Source of the DNA: Humulus lupulus
Taxonomy: Eukaryota > Streptophyta > Magnoliopsida > Rosales > Cannabaceae
DNA: 64,000 nucleotides
Reading direction: 5' to 3'
Assembly (NCBI RefSeq): GCF_963169125.1
Contig: NC_084794.1
Location: forward strand, 86,411,018 to 86,475,017
Of the stretch, positions 52,296 to 63,602 are shown in pieces (the stretch's first letter is position 1; every line of letters begins with the position of its first letter). Position numbers and translations under genes: made by a program. Below the pieces are notes generated by a model. The model was given only the letters and a program-made list of their open reading frames with translations, did not search any database and was not told the origin of the DNA.

Positions 52296-52919
52296 TGTTG
52301 ACCCTCGATTTGGTCAACGATACGGAGTCAATAAAAATGATAGAAATAAGATCAACTAAACCCAAGAAGATAAATGAAACCAAAGTTTATAGTGGTTCAA
52401 CCCCAAATAATGGTAATGACTTACATCCACATCGTGTTCTTATTATTTTAGAAGAACTCCAAAACCTGCAATTAGTGAACTAGGGTTCACGAGTTTCACA
52501 AGCTTGGAGGTGAGTACAAATTTCGTGGATTAAAACACTATATCTCTCTCTCTCTTGATTACAAAAAATGATCCCTCTCCAAAGAGTCCCTTGAGTCCTA
52601 TTTATAGGCTCAAGGCCTTTTTTACGGGCCGATGGGCCGTGCATATATTTTGATACAAACATATTTAAATAATAACAGAAATTACAATCTTTACATAAAA
52701 ATATGATCAAATATCTTTAGAAATACCTGATATGTTACGACCAGCCTGGTCGCATATGAAACACATCTTCTGTCATCCGGTTCAGCATCTTCTTGATCTA
52801 TCGAGCAACTTCACCTCTGGTTAATGGTCAACCTGAACGTAGCCACTTAAATAGTCACGTGAAGCCTACGTGCGTACTAATTTTGCCACGTCAGCAAGTA
52901 AGTCTTTTTTGGTTAAACA
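52296..52919 (-). mobile_element. Tat 5' LTR (624 bp)
   Basis: Same sequence as 41,365-41,982 with scattered changes. TATA box CTATAAATAG on the minus strand at 52,607-52,598. Target duplication GGCTA at 52,920-52,924. Confidence 0.92.
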
Positions 52920-53464
52920 GGCTAGACCGTAGGGTAAGATGGTAATGAACAAGTCAAAGGATTTAAATAATATAATTATCAGAATATTATCATTTAGAAT
53001 TAAGATCGACTTAACCTATGGTCAACGTTGTGACATTGATTAGATTTGATAACAGCGATACTTATTTATCATTCAATAATCAATATCGGTCCTAGTCTGA
53101 TGTAACCAAATACATCCGATCTTATCTACTTGGTCAATGCCTTTCACAAGACATCACACCCCGAATGTGAAAGTAGATCATATCGTAGATTGCCTAATTA
53201 GTGAAAATCCAATGCATTGATCTAATCTTATGACTCGTTCTTTTGAACATATAATTACAACTATAATCCACTGTGACCTAGTCACTATAATTTTATCTAT
53301 CCATATGTTTGGGATTTTATAAATGTTTGTATTATTTCAATAATCATGTAATAAAACAAGCAAGCAACACGGTTGTCAAACTAAATCATTTCAGCTACTT
53401 TTATTGACAATAAGAAATTGTGTTACATGTTCGACATGGTTTTATAAGGGCATAAAACCAAACA
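52920..53464 (-). mobile_element. Co5 3' LTR, proximal part
   Basis: This continues the copia LTR after the Tat insertion. On the minus strand the LTR begins TGTTTGGTTTTATGCCC at 53,464, next to PPT AAAAGGGAAAGTGAGAGTT (53,483-53,465). No genes. Confidence 0.85.
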
Positions 53465-53483
53465 AACTCTCACTTTCCCTTTT

Positions 53484-53960
53484 AAAACAAATGGGACATG
53501 TTTCTCAAAACCATGCATTCTACATGCTTCACAATTATGCTCTCTGCTTATATCTTCATTAAGGGATATGAAAGATTGCCTTCCAATGCTATCTTCATCA
53601 CCTTCACATCATGCCTTCGCCACACATCCTTGATAATGTGGTACTTTCTTTCTATATGCTTTACCCTTTTGTCGTTTCGAGGTTCTTTCGATTTTTCTAT
53701 TGCCTCATTACTGTCACTAGACAAAGTGAGTGGCTTATCCATTTCTGGAATAACATTGAGATCCGTATAGAACTTCTTCAACTAGACTATTTCCTTAGCC
53801 GCCATAGACGCAGCTACGTACTCAGCCTCCAAGGTGAATTCTGAAATGGCAGATAGCCTAACGCTTCTCCAAATCACAACTACTAAAATGGCAGACAACC
53901 TATCGCTTCTCCAAATCATAGCTCCACCCCAAAAAGTAAACACCTTTTTTTCTTTTCAGA
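53484..53960 (-). pseudogene. Co5 RNase H
   Basis: On the minus strand 'EFTLEAEYVAASMAAKEIVW' (53,840-53,780) is the copia RNase H block with its Glu. The open frame 53,781-53,548 continues 'LKKFYTDLNVIPEMDKPLTL', where 'SDSNEAIEKSKEPRNDKRVK' parallels the Cys/Ser-Asp-Asn-x-x-Ala region and 'HIERKYHIIKDV' parallels the terminal helix. A short duplicated 'gcagataacctaacgcttctccaaatcac' text (53,845-53,920) disturbs the start. Inactive. Confidence 0.82.
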
Positions 53961-55300
53961 AGTACACTTCCTATCATCATCATCAGTCTAAAATCTGAAT
54001 CTGTGTAGCCTAACAGGTTGAAAGAGCCCCCTGAAAAGACTAACATATAGTCTCTAGTCCATCAAAGATACTGACCTCCATCTATTGTTCATTTCCAGGG
54101 TTTTACTGACACTTGCTCACCACTCCCACTACATAGTAGATCTCCAGTCACAACACACAACATAGTATGCATTAGACTTCTAATTGCAAATGCATAAGGA
54201 ATTTGTTACATCTTTTCTTTCTCTTGAGGAGTCTATGGAGACTGTTGCTTAGAAAAATAAATTCCATGTCAAGACACTAAACATCATTTCTTGGAATTTG
54301 TTAAAGAGTAACGACCAAGCACCTCACCTAAGTAGGTCGCTAATTAGAGCCAAAATTCAGTTATTTCTATCCCTTATGTTCTGGATACCAAGAGCATGAC
54401 TTGCTACAACGAAATCTGGAATTTCGTTTCAAGCCAATTCTTTATGTTTGATAATTTCTTGACATTATTTCCATTGAATAAGGTATCATCTACAGAAAGG
54501 ATTAAGAACACCACAATGTCTTTTTCCCTAAGTTGTCAAACACAAGGGTCAACTACATTTTGTTCAAAACCTTAGGTTTCAATGTTTCCATTTAACCTTA
54601 AGTTCCAGGAGCGCGAAACTTGTTTAAGTCCATAGATTGACCTACTCAGCTTGCCAAATTTCTTGTCCAACTACTTTAAATCCTTCTGATTGATCCATTT
54701 TAATGGTCTCATCAAGATAGCCATTAAAAATGCTTCTTTGATGTCCATTTTCCTTATCTCATAATCAAGAGTTGTGGCTATGGATAAGAGTATACTAAAT
54801 GAATTTTAACATGGTTACCGAAGAAAAAGTTTCTCTAAGTCAAATTTCTCTCTCTGCCACGAGTTGAGCCTTTAATGTCTCGACCTTTCCATTAGCTCCT
54901 CTCTTCTTCTTATAGATCCACCTGCACCCCATGGGCCTAAAGTCTAATGGCACATCTACAAGATCTCAGACAAATTTAGAGTACTTAGACTTTATTTCTT
55001 GGTACTTGGTTTCGAGTCAAAGATCCCATTCAGACTTACCCATTACATATTTAAAGGCCAACAAATCATTATTACTTGTGTCCCCAACCAACTTGTGGGT
55101 TTCACTATCCATTTCATAGGTACCGGGTTCCGAGAAACCTTCCCACTACGACGAGGCTTCGTAACTTTCTGACTTGGATTAGTGGCTTCTAAAGCTACCT
55201 TGTTTTCATCAACTTGTGTCGGTGAGGATGGAACAATAGTTGATCATTTTTCCATCTAATACTATTTTTCTATGAGACTTGAAATTCATTATGTAGTCAT
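53961..55300 (-). pseudogene. Co5 reverse transcriptase
   Basis: Heavily broken but readable. Around 54,850-54,930 the minus strand gives 'GCRWIYKKKRGANGKVETLK' and 'AQLVAER', the copia RT start. Near 54,484-54,498 the active site reads as SVDD, where YVDD is the family form. Further C-terminal blocks run toward 54,000. There are many frameshifts. It is the polymerase of Co5 and cannot work. Confidence 0.8.
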
Positions 55301-55799
55301 TATCCAGAAAAGTAGCATTTGTAGAGGCAAACACTTTCTTGTCTACTAGACTATAAAACAGACAACCCTAAGTACCTTTAGAATAGTCATCAAAAAAGCA
55401 AACCTCAGTTCATTGTTCTAGCTTTCCTACCTTTTTCCTCAGGACATAAATAGGACACCCCCAAATTCCATAATGACGTAAACCAGGTTCACGACCATTT
55501 CATAATTCTGGTGTGTTGGAGAAAAATTTTGAGATGGCACAACATTTAAAATATGTCACATGCAGTCTAGGTAGTATGTCTCCAGAAAAGATCTGGGTAA
55601 GAAGTTGGTAGAGTTGAATTGCTTATCATTGAACACACATTTTCATAAACGTGCGATTCACACCGTTCAGCAACACTTTTCTGTTACGAAGTCCTTGGGA
55701 TAGTCGCTTTAGACAATTCTCCAAGTTCAATTAAATGATCTTGGTTCTGATTATCGAAATATCCTCTACCCCAATCAGATCGCAAGATCTTTAACATTT

Positions 55800-56100
55800 T
55801 ACCTAATATGGTTTTAAAGCCATAGCAATGAATTCTTTGAACTTCTTAATAAATTCTTAGAATTCCTATACTTTAGGTACTTACATGGGTCGCTAGAGCA
55901 ATAGGCGATGAAGGAGACGAAATACTCATAACCACCCCTCTCTTGAACATTCATATGTCCCCAGACATTTGAACATACTAGCACTAGTGGTTCTTTGGCC
56001 CTTTCTCCTATCACAGAGAATGGACACTTTGTCATTCTTCCCTCGAGCCTAGATTCACAAACAGGTAGGTCACCCTAGGTGAGTTCCCTCAAAATCCCAG
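55800..56100 (-). pseudogene. Co5 integrase core
   Basis: The frame 56,035-55,814 reads 'MTKCPFSVIGERAKEPLVLV' and 'NVWGHMNVQERGGYEYFVSF', matching the copia integrase segment that follows the zinc finger. The first catalytic Asp (HSDLCG in relatives) is Asn, codon AAT at 55,969-55,967. The second half of the core (55,400-55,800) is unreadable beyond fragments. Inactive. Confidence 0.85.
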
Positions 56101-56599
56101 CCTTTGTTAGTCTTTGAATCCTATCATAGCAAATATGACCAAATCAAAAATGTCAAAGGTACGTCATTTATCACGTTATTGATCTTTTGTCATTTAAAGG
56201 TCCTAGAATTAGCTATCTTAAACAACTCATTATTTTGAACATATGGTTCGATTAGTTGTAACAGGTATAACTCGTTTTACATGCATCCACCCCACAATTC
56301 ACATTCATTTAAAGAAATAGGATTTTATTACTTGTGAAAGTAACTACAAATTGTTTTTGATGTAATAAGAAAAACTGAAATTAAAATTTTCCATTGAAAA
56401 TTGGAATAAAATAAACATTGTCTTAAAACAATATATTTATTTCCAAAATTCATTCAATCTTATCCTTTTGCCTTGTTTGATACGAACAACCCTTGATGGA
56501 TTCCAAGTTATGGCTTTTTATCCTTCATGGCTTTCCTAGTGCTAAAAAATTGTAAAAAGGTACAAGCATGTTCAGTAGATTTTGATTCAGGGATCCAAA

Positions 56600-57160
56600 A
56601 CTGAAGTTTTATCCTCTAAAATCACATGCATCCAAGACAAATTTAATTATCTTGGGCTCCATATGCCTTAAGTGCTGGGCAATCTTGTTCCAATTCCCAG
56701 TCTCCTTGCAGTTGGAAACACTCCCATTTTTGTGTACTTATAATTAGGCCCTGGTCCAAGATGCTTTGCAGCATTTGGTGCCTTGCCAGTGGACTTCTTG
56801 TTCTTTTTGTATGAATTTCTTCCTCTCTTGCTCTTCGAAGAAGAAGCTTAAAGCATCTTCTCCTTGAGCTCGTTTAGTAGTATTAGCATTCTTTCCTTTG
56901 CTCAAACCACCATTAACAATCATTTTTGAACGATTTGGTGATCGTTGGATAGTAAAAATAGGAATATCTTTGATTATTACGAACTCGATGTTGTCCATAA
57001 TCAACACCATGTTGATATTGGACAAACATTTTGTGAGGTTCTCACCATAGAGTAATCTTTTAGAGATTAGAGAGAGTATGAGGTGGAAAGTGGAAAGCCT
57101 AGAGCTACAATTATCAACTAAGTAGAAATCAACGCATTGCTTGACAAACATTTATTCATT
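56600..57160 (-). pseudogene. Co5 gag remnant
   Basis: The 135-codon frame 57,151-56,744 shows copia-gag-like text in parts ('FHLILSLISKRLLYGENLTK' and a Gly/Lys/Asn linker 'LSKGKNANTTKRAQGEDALS'). A degraded knuckle follows in another frame near 56,660-56,740 ('CFQLQGDWELEQDCP'). Order and strand fit the element. The similarity is weak, so domain limits are approximate. Confidence 0.6.
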
Positions 57161-59110
57161 AAATTTTTAGAAATAGCATAACATACAAAATGTTTTTAGA
57201 TATGCAAAATACTAAAACACTTATCTTCTATTTCTTAGTTACTTTAACTAGTCATGAACCCATGTGTCCCGGTAGGCGAGAGTCACAATTATTCACTTAT
57301 TTAAATAGAGAAACATCTCAATTAATAAAGCGTCAAACTTTTATTAACTACCTATTCCATCTGATCAAAGTAGCGAAAACTCATGTGTCCCGGAAGGGGA
57401 GAGTCATAAATATTTCTTACTTTATGAGTTTGACCCACGATTTTGATTATTATAGAATTAATTCCTATAGTCACCGTAGGGATGAGTCTATAGAATGTCC
57501 ATCTATAACCATCTATCCTAAGAAATTTAACCATGTTAAGAAGTCTAGTGAACACCTTCCGTAAGGAGACGAAATCAAAGCGCCATGAGGCCCCACTGAA
57601 CTCTAACCTTGTTAAATCAACGGTTGAGATTGAATTCAAATTTTTAAAACTCATTATTAAATATTTTAGTGTTTTATTCTTTTTGAAAAATATCAACTTA
57701 GGTTTGCCAAATTATTAAAATAATGAATAAACCAACTTAGGTTCGCCAAATTATTAAAATAATGAATAAACCAACTTAGGTTTGTCAAATTCTTAAAATA
57801 ATCAATAAACCAACTTAGGTTTGCCAAATTAATAAAATAATTAATAAACCATAGTTTATACTTTTTCCATTAATTCTAAAATTACCATTGAAAATTAATC
57901 CAAAAATTAGAATTAATTTGTTTCTAATAAATTATTAGGTCCAACTAAAAAGAATAACCTAATAGGTAAATAGGCCTTAACAATTCGAGCTTGCATGGAG
58001 GATAGTTGAGTTTAGTTTGTCAGACCCAGTACTAAGGCTCCCTAACTTCCACACAAAGCCCAAAAAGACAGGAATTTGAACATTCATTTTATTAATTGTT
58101 ATTCAATTGATTAAGCCTAACCGAGTAATGCAAAGCAAATGGGCCTTCACAAGTGGAACCACCCACAAGAGATGAATTTAAACTTTACATGTTCAATTGG
58201 GCCCAAATAAAACCTAACATTTTATGAAAGTTTTATTTAAGTTTTCTCACATTTTTCAAACACAAAAATTGGGCTATCATTATACTTATATTGAAAGCCC
58301 AAATGCAAAAAATAAATTAATAATGATGCTTGATATGCTAATAATTGGATGAGCCTAACATGTTACTCAATAAGCATGTATTATTAAATTATGCAAATAT
58401 ACCACAACAATATACTATTTTGCAAAATATCATAATTAATTAACATAGAATTCATCAGACAAAATTCAATATAATTAATTAAACAAGTTACAAAACATTA
58501 AATTAATTAAAATAGAATTTATCAAACAAAATTCAATTTCAAATAATTAATTTAACCTAGGCTTTTAAGTTGTTAGGAATGACAAGATATTTTATTTTTA
58601 AATATTTTAACCAATTTTAAAATATCAAAATATCTTTTAACCAAATTTAAAATATCTAAAATATCTAGAATTATCTAATAACTAATTATAAATATTTTAA
58701 GAAAATAAAAATATCTTGAATAATTAGATAACTAATTTTAATATTTAATTTATAACAAAATAAAAGAATATCTTAAAATATCATGATTATCAGATAACTA
58801 ATTCAGAATATTTTAAAAAGCTAAAATATCTAAAATAATAAGATAATCAATTTTAAATATTTTAACCTTAACTGCACAAAATATCTAATTTTTAAAAAAA
58901 ATTGCGAAAAAAATATCGACGCGGGGTCCGGCACTGACGCCGTACAGACGACCGTACAGCCGAGTCCCGGCAGAATCCAAAACAAGCCAAAAACAACTAA
59001 ATTAATGCTAAATTTACATAAGAAAACATAAACATGTACCATCCAATTAATACCTAACATATCAATCAATTTCATACATGTTTATTCATGAAAATAAACT
59101 AACAACCTAT
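57161..59110 (-). other. Co5 leader, AT-rich, with tandem repeats
   Basis: Nearly 2 kb between PBS and gag without a gene. It contains two similar 'catgtgtcccgg…gagagtca' passages (57,259-57,290 and 57,380-57,410), four 39-bp repeats (57,692-57,847) and a degenerate A/T repeat of 'aatatcttaaaatatctagaattatc' type (58,570-58,870). A short GC-rich spot lies at 58,918-58,975. Confidence 0.55.
57692..57847. repeat. Four 39-bp tandem repeats in Co5 leader
   Basis: Units start at 57,692, 57,731, 57,770 and 57,809, with text 'ACCAACTTAGGTTTGCCAAA' plus 'ttattaaaataatgaataa'. The spacing is exactly 39. Confidence 0.92.
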
Positions 59111-59125
59111 GGCTCTGAGGCCAAT
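59111..59125 (-). other. Co5 primer-binding site
   Basis: The minus strand reads ATTGGCCTCAGAGCC directly after the LTR end TTTCCAACA. It resembles TGGTATCAGAGCC with three changes. Confidence 0.65.
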
Positions 59126-60176
59126 TGTTGGAAATATATATTGTAGGATCTTTATTTATTTTCATGCAATTTACATATTATCAAACAAACATGGAAATTC
59201 CTAGAACATGCTCTTATGAAATTGATATAAATATAGAGTAATATAAAAACTTACATTACGCAGCGGAACTGGAACAACTATTTCCTTAAATCTCTCAAAC
59301 CCTTGATTTCTTTTTGTTGCAGAGTATTATCAAGAGGTCGAACTAGATCAGCAACACAGTCTTCCTCACCAAGCCTTTGATCAACCTAGAACTAGCGTGA
59401 GCTGGTTTTCAACACATGAGACAGAGATCTAGAAGAAAAGAAGAAGAATGAGTGGCCAAGAAATGGTTAGACTGTCTAGGTTTTCACTTACCCAATGAAT
59501 CAATTGAGACTTACTTCCTTATGAAAACCCTAGATATCATATTCCTTATATAGGCAAGTTAATGGGCTTAATTTAAATTTAAATTAATTAAAAATAATAA
59601 ACAAAAAATAAAAGCCTTGGCCTGCCATAAATGGACTTAGGTCCAATCTCTTTGTTTTGAATTTAAATCCCAATTTGGCATTAAATTCAAAATCTTTTTT
59701 TTTAATTAATTAATTAAATTCTTATTCAAATTAACTAATTATAATTTGAAACTTGATTTAATATTAGTTATTTATATTGATTCCAATTTATCAATATTAA
59801 TAAACTTACCCAAAGATTATCTTTTATTCTCTAAATCTCATATCTCTGTAAAATTTCCAAAATTCACCTAGTCAACTTTAAAAATCCTAATTGATAATTA
59901 AATCAATTAATTGAGACATTCTAGATGATTTAATCAAAGGAGATGCGGGGACCATGGATCCATGAAATCAAGCTCCAATAAGTTACCATGAATTTATTCA
60001 CGAATAATTTCACTACCTTATTAATTCCGCGTGACGCCACTATAGACTCAGAATTGAACTATTGAATTCATATAACGTATTTTCCAAACCATAAATGTGT
60101 TATCCATTGTTATAATCATGATAGTCAGTCAATCTTCTATCGATGACTTACTAACGAGCTGGGTGCAAATTACCAT
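59126..60176 (-). mobile_element. Co5 5' LTR, truncated by Gy6
   Basis: Repeats 40,060-41,110 closely and contains TCAACACATGAG (59,409-59,420). Similarity to the other LTR stops near 60,170, where gypsy LTR sequence TGTAACGCCC begins (60,177). Confidence 0.88.
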
Positions 60177-61380
60177 TGTAACGCCCTGAATAACCAAGAC
60201 TGTTACATTGTGTATTTTAAAATAGTGCAAGACTTGCTAATCAAGTTGTTTGAACAATAATGTGTTCCCAAAGTCAGTTATCCGGTTAGGGTTAAAAGTA
60301 ATTTGATCATAAATAGTTAATTTTCATTAAAATAGACGTTTGGTACATGAGATCCCAAAAACAAGGTCTAAGAGACAATTTACAACTCTCAAAAGTTTTA
60401 TACAACCAGTGGCCACTCTAATGGAAAAATACAAAATTTAAGGCTCTGTCCCTGTACTTTCCCTCGGTCGTGGTGGACGAGCAGCTGACAATGTACACCT
60501 CGCCCCCAGAGCTCTCCAACTCATGGTTGGTCCAGTTTCCCTTTGCCTTTACCTGCAGCACGTGGCACCCATGAGCCGAGGCCCAACAAGAAAACCATAA
60601 AAAGCAAACACATAAACAGTGGTAGCATCTAACCAATCTTTAAACAGTTAAATAGAAATCCAACGAATTAAAAGCATCAAGCTAACAACTATAAACATGT
60701 ACTTTCAAGAATATATCAAAACCAATAATACAGGTGTTCAAGGTCGGCGCCCTTAGGCCGAGCCCTCTGTTTACTCAGCTGACTCTGGCTTGCTTAGGCC
60801 AAGTCCATTGTTTATTTAGCTAACCCCGACTCGCAGTGGCCGAGCTGTCTAATCATCAGCCCCGACTCTCTTAGGATGTTCATTCTCGTATATCACATCA
60901 ATCTTACAAATGTAGTATAAGCATTCAATTACTAGGAACCTCAGTCTCATTCTCAACCAGACAAGGGTGTATTTTTCTTACCTCGAATCCTGAGCAGAAG
61001 ATACAGAACAGTCCCGAGCACGATCCTCAGTCCTGAGCCTTAGCGATAAACCTAGTCACAGCCAATGGGCAATTATCAATTCTAAACACACATAAATACA
61101 TAGGAAATATTAGCTAGCAACCAGGACCTTGATTTATACTAAATCGGGTAGTGGAAATCATCTTGAGCACTTAGGTTCGAACCCTCGAGCCTTTCTAATC
61201 CCAAAAACCAACCTAGGCCAAAATCCCCTAGGCAGGTCGCGACCTGGCCCTAGTGGTCATGGTGCGCCCTCAAGACAGAGACACAACCCCCACACATCTG
61301 GGGGAGGCGGGCCGCGACTTGCCCCCTAGGTTTGTGCTGCACCCTCCAAAGCATTCTGAGCATGCGGGCCGCAGCGCCCA
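60177..61380 (-). mobile_element. Gypsy LTR Gy6, 3' part
   Basis: Plus-strand start TGTAACGCCCTG equals a minus-strand LTR end CAGGGCGTTACA of the Gy2/Gy5 kind. No PBS adjoins, so this is a solo or 3' LTR. It contains repeats of 'taggccgagccctctgttta' type (60,743-60,870), related to the 35-bp units of Gy2, and the perfect palindrome CAGGTCGCGACCTG (61,233-61,246). It is interrupted by Co6. Confidence 0.75.
61233..61246. repeat. 14-bp perfect palindrome in Gy6 LTR
   Basis: CAGGTCGCGACCTG, followed by related words 'gggccgcgacttg' (61,309-61,321) and 'gcgggccgcagcgcc' (61,365-61,379). Confidence 0.9.
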
Positions 61381-63602
61381 TGAGTTAGGAAATGTGTCCT
61401 GAAAGCATATGTAGTAGACATTGTTTTATGAAATAAATAAATAAATTGAATTTGTTATGCATATTATTATGGACTATATTATTCTATGATAATATTATGT
61501 AAATATCAGGAAAATTCCTAAGTTCATATATGTGATCTCAAACACGTATTGGCACGGGAGGATAGTGTTTGAGATAAATGAACTTGAATAGTTCGCAGTA
61601 AAATAAAGTTATGGAATCTTTAGATTAATTACTGCAAGTACGGTCCACTAGTATTATGAATACATGTGATCTAGATCCGGATCACTAGTGTGGTAGGACA
61701 CTTTAGTGAAGGTGCTTTATATATTAGAGAATATATAGACCTGGACCAGATATGTTTATTAATACTTAGTTAAATACCGTTTCGAAGTATTAATTAAATA
61801 TATCAACTGATGATCATATACAAATAGATCTTAATCCTGAAGTTACTATGAACTCTTGTTTATGTTATATGAGTTCTTTGATTCACTTGTTAGAGTCTGT
61901 TAGAATGATCAGGCTGAAAACTTTTGTTTTGGGAACTCATTAATGTAGATGGCTAGGGACATAGTATACAGATATGGAATCTATGCCTTCTCGCAAGAGA
62001 TTGAATGATGGTTCTCTTAAGGGTTGACTTTTGGGACTGAAAGGTTATTGAGCTCAAATTCATAATTTAGTTATGAATTAACCTTCACTAGTAAAGTCAA
62101 TGGTACTTAAGGAAACAAGAGATAATTAAAAGAGTAAAACGGTAATTTTATTCCCGATTAATTATGAACCATTATTAGAGGGTCAAGTTGTATGCAATGA
62201 TTATATCAATGGACGCTTTATGATTATAAAGTACTCAGTAAATGAAATATCTATAATTACAAGAATGCAGTCTCATATTTATAGTGGAATAATCATGAGA
62301 TTAATAAATTAAGATTATTTAATTAAAGAGTTTAATTAATATTCTCAAATTTATTGGAGCTTGGAATTATAGGTCCATAGGTCCCCATAGCGGCTCTATC
62401 AACACTATTCAAGGTAAGAGTTGATATGAAGGGAAAAATAGCTTAAAGACATATTTAAGAAGAAATTTGTTCTTCAGGCCAAATATGCAATTATATGATA
62501 ATAGCGATTAATTAATTATTTACAAATTAGTTGTAGTTAATAAAATTAATTAATATTTAATTATTGTATAATTTTTGAAATTATATTAAATAATTAAATT
62601 AATTTAATTAAATAATTAATTAATTATAATTTTTGAAATTATAATAAATTAAATATTTATTTTCGATAATATTGGATTTAATTAGTTGGTGGAATTAGTT
62701 AAATATCTTTATTTGATTGGGAGATAATAATCTGATAAGTTCAAATTGGATTTGAATTTAAAAGATTAATATTTATTCAAATAATTAATTATATTTGATA
62801 ATTAGTTAAAAGGATAATTAATTTAAATTTGAATTAGTTATCACGTTGTTAGATCTAATATGACAAAGTAGTTTGAATAAATAATTAAATAAAAATTGAA
62901 AAACTAACATCCCTAAAATTAGGAAGGCTACACGTGCACACACAGTCTGTGTGTGGCGTGTAGGGAAATTTTCAGGGATAGGATTTTCATTTTTATCTAA
63001 TTAATTAATTAATTAATGGATAGTTCAAAAATTGGTTTTTGGATTTTTTCATTAATAGAATAATTAATTAATTAAAAAAGTAAATTGGAAAATGGTTACA
63101 GATTTATTTTTTAAATTTGAATATTTTCTTTTAAGTATGACTAATCAGAAAAAATATTCAGATAAGTGAGACAACTCAGTCTATTCGCTCTGTGAAAAGT
63201 AGAACGATAGTTTTCTCTCCCTGAAAAATAAAGAACCAATTCTCAGGCCTATTCTCTTGATCTCATGTGTTGAGTACATCAAGTAGAATCACAAATAAAC
63301 TATCCCTTATTCTCTAAGTGCCCACACATTTCTTGAGGTGTAGAGAACACTTTGGAAGATCTTGGTGTGAGTACGTGGGAGCGGCTTGGATAGGAAGATC
63401 GTTCTAAATACGAAAAGATACCAAGGACACTTGATAGGCTTCAAGAGGTATGAATCCTATCCTTAACTTGTTTATGATTAATGTATGTATATTAGTGGAT
63501 CCGCATATTTAAAGGTAGTTTAATTATGTCACAAAATTTTTATTGTACACTGGGCCAACCCCACCACCATTCCTCTGCGTATTAGGAAACTAGTTCCTAA
63601 CA
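61381..63602 (+). mobile_element. Copia solo LTR Co6 (about 2.2 kb)
   Basis: It starts near (tgag)TTAGGAAATGTGTCC and ends CTAGTTCCTAACA at 63,602. It contains CTCATGTGTTGAG (63,262-63,274) and the segment shared with Co1. No coding sequence lies between the ends, and gypsy LTR sequence resumes after it. The first bases are slightly altered, and I see no clean target duplication (ATGAG versus ACTAG). Confidence 0.72.

Larger units (their letters stand above)
41365..52919 (-). mobile_element. Ty3/gypsy Tat-lineage retrotransposon, 11.6 kb, with antisense gene
   Basis: LTRs at 41,365-41,982 and 52,296-52,919 (TGTTGACCCTCG…TAAACA) are flanked by the perfect duplication GGCTA (41,360-41,364 and 52,920-52,924). 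Minus-strand order is gag, protease, RT, RNase H, a second RNase H of archaeal type, and integrase. The extra RNase H and the 'CRFHNDYGHDTNEC' gag knuckle are typical of the Tat clade. Between integrase and 3' LTR lies about 4.1 kb with a spliced gene in the opposite orientation (42,193-45,346). All frames are broken. Confidence 0.93.
40060..60176 (-). mobile_element. Ty1/copia retrotransposon Co5, decayed, split by a Tat element
   Basis: Minus-strand element: 5' LTR 60,176-59,126 (cut by Gy6), PBS 59,125-59,111, long leader, gag (about 57,160-56,600), integrase (about 56,090-55,800), RT (about 55,300-54,000), RNase H (about 53,950-53,490), PPT, and 3' LTR 53,464-52,920 plus 41,364-40,060. 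The gap in the 3' LTR is the Tat element with its GGCTA duplication. The two LTRs align from TGTAGGAAATA (40,060) and TGTTGGAAATA (59,126). Every domain carries stops or shifts. Confidence 0.88.

Noticed and set aside
63001..63080. 'taattaattaattaattaa' tract as a possible replication origin or matrix site
   Set aside because: A simple AT repeat inside a copia LTR. Nothing specific supports it.
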